A DNA stretch of 64,000 bases from Pseudomonadota bacterium. Lineage in GTDB: Bacteria > Pseudomonadota > Gammaproteobacteria > Steroidobacterales > Steroidobacteraceae. Positions 59,453-64,000 of the stretch are shown one piece after another. The notes under the pieces were generated by a model. It searched no databases. It was not told where the DNA came from and saw only the letters and a program-made list of their open reading frames with translations. A program made the position numbers and the translations under genes. Position 1 is the first letter of the stretch. Each line of letters begins with the position of its first letter. The DNA lies in the NCBI GenBank assembly GCA_016713725.1, contig JADJOO010000005.1, positions 194,365-258,364 on the forward strand, in the 5' to 3' direction.

Positions 59453-60336
59453 TCAATTCCAGCGTGCCGCAAGCGCCGCGATGTATTCCGGACGGGTATC
59501 GCAGCAGCCGCCGATCCAGGTGGCGCCTGCCTCGACCCAGCGCTCGCTGGCGACCACGTACTGCTGCGGTGACAGGGTCTGCACGGCAGTCGCGTCGAGG
59601 GTGGCCTGGTCCACGGCTTTCTCGCAGCTGTTCGCATAGGCTCCAAGCGGCCGGTCGGTGCAGCGTCGCATGAGTTCAAGCGCCGGCCGGACGAGTCCTG
59701 TCGGCACGCAATTCACCATGTAACCCTCGACGGGCAGTGACTGCAGCGCCGCGATTCCCTGTTCCAGCGACTCACCGCCGCGAATGATCGGTGCGTCGAG
59801 ACACAGGTTCCACGATACCCACAGCGGCAGACCATACTCTGCGGCGGCGCGCGCGGCTGCTACCGCTTCCCGCACGGTCGTCAATGTTTCCGCGATGACG
59901 AGGTCGACGTCCGCCGCGAGCACGCGGGCGATGCGCAGGTAAGCTTCGTACAGAACCTGTTCGGGGGCGACCAAGTCGGACTGGTAGGTGGTGTCGGCGG
60001 CGGCGCGCGAACCGGCGACACGAACTGACGGGCGGCGATTCGCTGCGCGTGCCTGAGTGCAAGCTGGCATGCCAGTCGCGTAAGTTCCTCGAGTCGATCC
60101 GTCATCCCGACCCGTGCGAGCAGGTTCGGCACGACGGCATAGTTATTGGCCGTGATCACGTCGGCGCCCGCCGCAATATAGTCGCTATGGACCTGCCGCA
60201 CCGTCCCCGGATCGTGCACCAGCGCCATTGCCGACCAGGCGGAACTCCTGTAGTCAGGCACGCTGGCACCGCGGGCCCTCAGCTCCGTGCCCATGGCGCC
60301 ATCGAGAATCGTGATTCGCGGTGCCGCGGTGCTCAT
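59453..60336 (-). CDS. Homocysteine S-methyltransferase family protein (one frameshift)
   Basis: About 294 residues from ATG 60336 (MSTAAPRITILDGAMGTELR). The frame changes near 60035 (between QRIAAR and RPSVRVAGS). The substrate and zinc sites are the early DGAMGTELRARGA, ITANNYAVVPN, GYMVNCVPTG (first Cys) and the end GGCCDTRPEYI (last two Cys). Family members transfer a methyl from S-methylmethionine, betaine or similar donors to homocysteine. The sequence lacks the betaine-specific length. It lies 20 bp after the exported methyltransferase and 65 bp before the molybdenum hydroxylase, all on one strand. Confidence 0.82.
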
Positions 60337-60356
60337 CGCGAGCCCCTGGCCGCCGC

Positions 60357-61196
60357 TCAGTGCCCGGGCTTCACGAACTTCAGGGTCATGCGATCGCTTT
60401 CGCCGATGGCCGTGTATTTCGCCTTGTCCGTGTCGCCCAGGGCCAACGTCGGTGGCAAGGTCCACACGCCTTCCTGCCACTCGGTCGTGTCCTTCGGGTT
60501 GGCGTTGACCTCCGACGCCTCGTCAAACTTGAATCCGGCCTTTTCCGCGAGCGCGCGAACGGTCGAGACCTTGATGTAGCCACTCTCGCGTTCGCGCTCT
60601 GCGCCCGCGGCTTCCGGCAGGCGATGATCCTCGATACCGAGCACGCCGCCGGGCTTGAGCATGGCGAAGATTTCGCGGAACGCGGCTTCGCTGTAGTCGG
60701 TCTTTTCCGCCTGCATGTAACCCATCTTCCAGTTGTGCACGTTACGGAAGGTCAGCACGGCGTCGGCGGTCCCTGGTGCGACGCCGGTTCCGCCCAGCAC
60801 CGTCGGGAAGTTCGCGCGGGCGACTTTGCCATAGAGCGCCGGGTTGGCGTCGAACCGCTTGGCCATCGACTCGGCGCCACGACCTGCCGGTGCCGCGGCG
60901 ATCAACTTGCCCTTCGCCGCGAGATAGGGCGCGAGAATCTCGGTGTACCAGCCCCCGCCTGGCCACAGTTCCACGACGGTGTCCGTCGGCTTGACGCCGA
61001 TGAAGCTGAGCGTGTCGACCGGGTGACGGTATGCATCGCGCGCACGGTTGGATTCACTGCGCTGCGTGCCGGCCACCACTTGCTCGAGCGCCTCACGCGC
61101 GGCCTGATCCAGCCCGCCCTGGTCCTTGGCGTGCAACATCGTGCCGCCGAACAATCCGACGCTGGCAAGCGTTGCAGCAATGAAGTTCAGACGCAT
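60357..61196 (-). CDS. Class I SAM-dependent methyltransferase with N-terminal signal
   Basis: A 279-residue protein from ATG 61196 with a very strong AGGAGG site. Residues 1-23 look like a signal peptide (MRLNFIAATLASVGLFGGTM, ending HAKD). The fold starts at about 55: SFIGVKPTDTVVELWPGGGW gives motif I (VVELWPGGG), followed by TDAVLTFRNVHNW-like and FAMLKPGGVLGIEDHR, which are post-motif strands of class I enzymes. Annotated widely as methyltransferase, but export is odd because SAM is cytosolic. The homocysteine methyltransferase gene follows. Substrate unknown. Confidence 0.82.
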   Translation of the reverse strand: MRLNFIAATLASVGLFGGTMLHAKDQGGLDQAAREALEQVVAGTQRSESNRARDAYRHPVDTLSFIGVKPTDTVVELWPGGGWYTEILAPYLAAKGKLIAAAPAGRGAESMAKRFDANPALYGKVARANFPTVLGGTGVAPGTADAVLTFRNVHNWKMGYMQAEKTDYSEAAFREIFAMLKPGGVLGIEDHRLPEAAGAERERESGYIKVSTVRALAEKAGFKFDEASEVNANPKDTTEWQEGVWTLPPTLALGDTDKAKYTAIGESDRMTLKFVKPGH

Positions 61197-61332
61197 GGTT
61201 CCTCCTGTCCCCAGGCGACTCCTGGAGTCCCTCAGCATGCGGCGGTCCCGGCGGATGCAGAGCTGGCATTCGCGCAACACCAGGTCGCTGGCAGCCTGGT
61301 TCCGGTCGGTCGGAGGTTGGCCCCGCGGCCGG

Positions 61333-64000
61333 TCAATCCACCACGAACACCACCGCGGTCCGCGCCGGAACGGTGAAGCGCCCGCTTGCTGCGTCGAAAC
61401 CTGCCTGCTCGGCTGCTCGTCGATCGGTCGCACCGGATGCGCGGTGCACCGGGTGCAGCACGTAGCGTTTGCCGCGTTCGCTTTCGAAGCGCAGGGCCCG
61501 CGATTTCGTATCGACGTTGACGAGATACAGCAGCTCGCTGAAGTTCGCTCCCGGAAGGCCACGGCCCCGCAGGTGCCCGACGATCACCTCCGGGACCTGC
61601 TGCGGACCCGAGTTCAGGAAACTCAGGCGCTCGGCGACAGCAGCGGCGCTTTGCAGCCGGAACAGTGTCGAGCTCGAGCGGATGCGCAGCAGGTCGTTGA
61701 ACGCGCCACGGCTCCACGCAATGTCGGCGGGCGACGGATCGAGCCGAGGGTCGGCGAGCAGCGGCCGCATCAGCGGCCAGCTGGGTTCGTTGACCCGCGC
61801 CGGCGGCAGTCCTGTGCCGAAGAAGTTGTCCTGTCCGGTCCAGTCGATGCGGTTGAACCAGTCGCCGGAATCGAAGCTGTTGCGATCCATCGACTTGCTG
61901 CGCAGCAGTTCCATGCCTGCGTGAAAGTAGGCGATGCCCTGGCTGAACGCATTCAGCGCTGCAGCCAGGATCTGCACGCGCGCGCGCTCGGCGGTTGGCG
62001 TGCCGAACGGCAATTTAAAAGCGTTCAGGTCGTAGAGCGTCTGGTTGTCGTGGTTCTCGACGTAGTTGACCACTTCTCCCGGCGACGTGACGTACCCGGC
62101 GGGCTGGCCACCCCCGTACGGGATCTGCGCGAGCGGAAGTTCGCGGCCTTCGAACGTGGTCAGGCGGAAATCGCGCAAGGATCCCGCCAGGCCAACCCGC
62201 ACCAGATCGGCCGCGCGCATCAGGTCCGTCGCGGAGGTGTCGGCAGGCGCAGCGGCATTGCGGTCGTAGTGCAGTCCGTTGACGTAGCCCTGCGCGCTCA
62301 CCTGGCGCGCATCGTCGTCGCTGGCCCCGCCGCCGCGGATCGCGTCACGCGCGCGGTCGCTGAATGTCGCGATGCCGCTGCCGTTGAGCCCGAGCTGCGA
62401 GGCCTGCACGAAACGTGCGCCGTCGGCGACTTCGCCGAAATTCCAGCCTTCGCCGATCAGCCACGCCGCGTCCGGTCGCGGCATCTGACGCGCAATTGCA
62501 GCTCTGCCATAGCCGCCCGGGGCTGGTGCCCCATCAGGTCGAAGCGGAACGAGTCGATGCGGTAGTCGCGCGCCCACGTCACCGTCGAGTCGAGCATGAG
62601 CTTCGCCATCATGCGGTGCTCGGTCGCCGTATTCGCACAGCAGGTCGAAGTCGCGACGCGGCCGGTCTCGTCGAGGCGATGGTAGTAGCCTGGCACGATG
62701 CGATCGAGCACGGACCAGCGGTCCTGCCCGGACGCGTAGGTGTGGTTGTAGACGACGTCCATGCCGACCCGCAGGCCAGCACGGTGCAGGGCCTGCACCA
62801 TGCGCCGAAACTCGACGATGCGGACCGCGCCGTCGGCTGGATCCGTCGCATAGCTGCCCTCGGGCGCGGTGAAATGCACCGGGTCGTAACCCCAGTTGAA
62901 GCAATCGACCCGGCGCTCACCGCGGATACAGCCTGTTGCTGGCGTTTCGCCGTCGCGCGTGCCCGCCGGATCCGGTGTCACGCAGCCCTGCTCAGCACCG
63001 AGCCGAAGTCGAACACGGGGGGCAGGTGGACGTCGGTGACGCCGGCCGCGGCAAGCGCTTGCAGGTGCCGCATGCCGTCCGTGTCGTGCAGCGTGAAAGC
63101 GAGGTATTTGCCGCGGAAATCCGGCCGTACGGTGGCGTCGCCGGTCGAAAAATCGCGCACGTGCAGTTCGTAGATCACGGCGTCGGTGGCTGCCTGCACG
63201 CGATGCGGCGACTCCGTGCGATCCCAGCCCGCCGGTTTCAGGCGCTGGGACTGCAGGTTCGCGACGTAACCCCGGCGGGAATCGGTCGTCAGGCTCACTG
63301 CGTAGGGGTCGGTCGCGGTTGCGCACGGGGCCGGCTCCGTCTACCTGCACGTCGACGAGGTAGGTGTAGTAGTTGCCGGAGGTCGCGGCCGTCGACCGAC
63401 CAGACGCCGGTGCGTCTGCACGTCGGTTGCAGGTGCCCGCAAGGGCTACGCGGGCCCTGCGCCGCCCTCGATGCGGGCACAGCGCCGACATCGCGACGGT
63501 CGGGGCCCACAGCGCGAACCGCGTCCCGATCCGGACGGACCGACACGCCGAGTGGGGCGGTGGCGGCCGTGGCGTACGGGTCGTCGAGCGCTCCCCACGG
63601 CGCCTGCAGGCTGAGTCGTCACGTAGCACGCGACCACCCGCGTCTTCCTGGGCGACGAGCAGCAGCTGCTCACGGTGCGACTCGACGCAGGGTTCGGCGT
63701 TCGCCTGGTCACCTGCAGCGTGACGCCTGCTGCGACATGACGAAAGCGTCCGGCGACGGCAGGTGGCAGCGCGCCCTCATGCGCTGGCAGATCGAGCGCT
63801 CCGTCGGCACCGCTGACCGGCAAGCCCGGGATCGCAACGGCCCGGCCGCTGGCTGAATGGTGCAGGCCCGGAAGGTCCGCCGGCCTCGACACCGGGCCAG
63901 CGCAGCGACCGGGCATCGAGCCAGATCGCGCGGGCCTCGGCGAGGGGTGCCAGCTCGGCGCGGGTCGCAGCACGGTGGCGTGACTCGCTGAATTGCAGTC
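61333..64000 (-). CDS. pulA: Type I pullulanase/alpha-1,6-glucosidase (many frameshifts, start beyond right edge)
   Basis: One GH13 gene read from the right edge to 61333, broken by several single-base indels. Motifs appear in order across frames: RFALWAPT of the CBM48-like domain (about 63520), YELHVRDFS (about 63165), FNWGYDP (about 62890, the pullulanase signature), GMDVVYNHTY (region I, about 62755), FRFDLMGH (region II with the nucleophile Asp, about 62540), GEGWNFGEV (region III with the acid Glu, about 62440) and NYVENHDNQTLYD (region IV, about 62060). Frames change near 63305, 62990 and 62480, with more breaks between 63350 and 63900; the part at 63870-64000 (EARAIWLDARSLRW) is the N-terminal domain. 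Hydrolyses alpha-1,6 branches of pullulan, glycogen or starch. The C-terminal domain ends VPARTAVVFVVD. Confidence 0.82.

Noticed and set aside
1..64000. CRISPR arrays, insertion sequences, tRNA or rRNA genes, prophage
   Set aside because: No regularly spaced direct repeats, transposase or integrase motifs, cloverleaf-like or rRNA-like stretches were recognised on reading both strands.

Overview
The window reads as chromosome of a free-living, GC-rich proteobacterium, most likely a soil or freshwater gammaproteobacterium. The evidence is family content: OsmF/Yeh-type betaine transporter, cyclic glucan synthase, Crp/Fnr regulators of the short-effector type, Rieske oxygenases, TIR/TolB-N/TPR proteins and CehA/McbA metallohydrolase. 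No rRNA, tRNA, insertion sequence, phage gene or CRISPR array is visible. Genes are dense on both strands, and only one gap exceeds 300 bp (49393-49752).

Layout. 1-3.3 kb: a glutathione S-transferase, an Lrp/AsnC regulator and a divergent arginine-to-proline pair (ornithine cyclodeaminase, arginase). 3.3-4.1 kb: a secreted-type guanyl RNase overlapping its barstar inhibitor. 4.2-6.6 kb: two Crp/Fnr regulators, a 48-residue membrane protein and a glycine-zipper protein. 6.8-17.4 kb: a phospholipase D lipoprotein, a membrane hydroxylase and a full-length but frame-broken cyclic beta-1,2-glucan synthase. 17.5-20 kb: a diguanylate cyclase, a cupin, and a second copy of the 48-residue protein plus Crp/Fnr module. 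20.2-24.1 kb: two Rieske oxygenases and an exported amidohydrolase. 24.1-37.3 kb: a TIR/TolB-N/TPR protein, an MttB-family methyltransferase with a PhnD-like protein, a membrane desaturase, a complete yehZYXW-type glycine betaine ABC operon, a divergent dimethylglycine/sarcosine dehydrogenase-like protein and a hydrolase. 37.4-49.4 kb: an organophosphate-type MFS carrier, surface and periplasmic proteins, a decayed second TIR protein, a PQQ-type propeller, a DUF5694 protein and a GGDEF-EAL protein. 49.7-64 kb: a second MttB homologue, a membrane TolB-N/TPR protein, a DUF2855 protein, a prolyl oligopeptidase, a two-subunit molybdenum hydroxylase, a homocysteine methyltransferase, an exported methyltransferase and a broken type I pullulanase running off the right edge.

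How the genes work together. Two themes recur. One is osmotic and envelope adaptation: cyclic glucan, betaine-type uptake, glycine-zipper and small membrane proteins, and cyclic-di-GMP enzymes. The other is uptake and stepwise demethylation of quaternary amines: OsmF/Yeh transporter, MttB homologues, Rieske demethylase-type oxygenases, a DMGDH/SARDH-like enzyme and a homocysteine methyltransferase. The second theme is the best candidate for an undescribed system. It is inferred from family membership and gene order, not shown by the sequence.

Caution. At least twenty single-base or dinucleotide indels break about ten otherwise conserved genes, mostly by loss of one G or C in a short run. This looks like residual sequencing or assembly error more than gene decay. 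I therefore annotate those genes across the breaks and say where each break lies.
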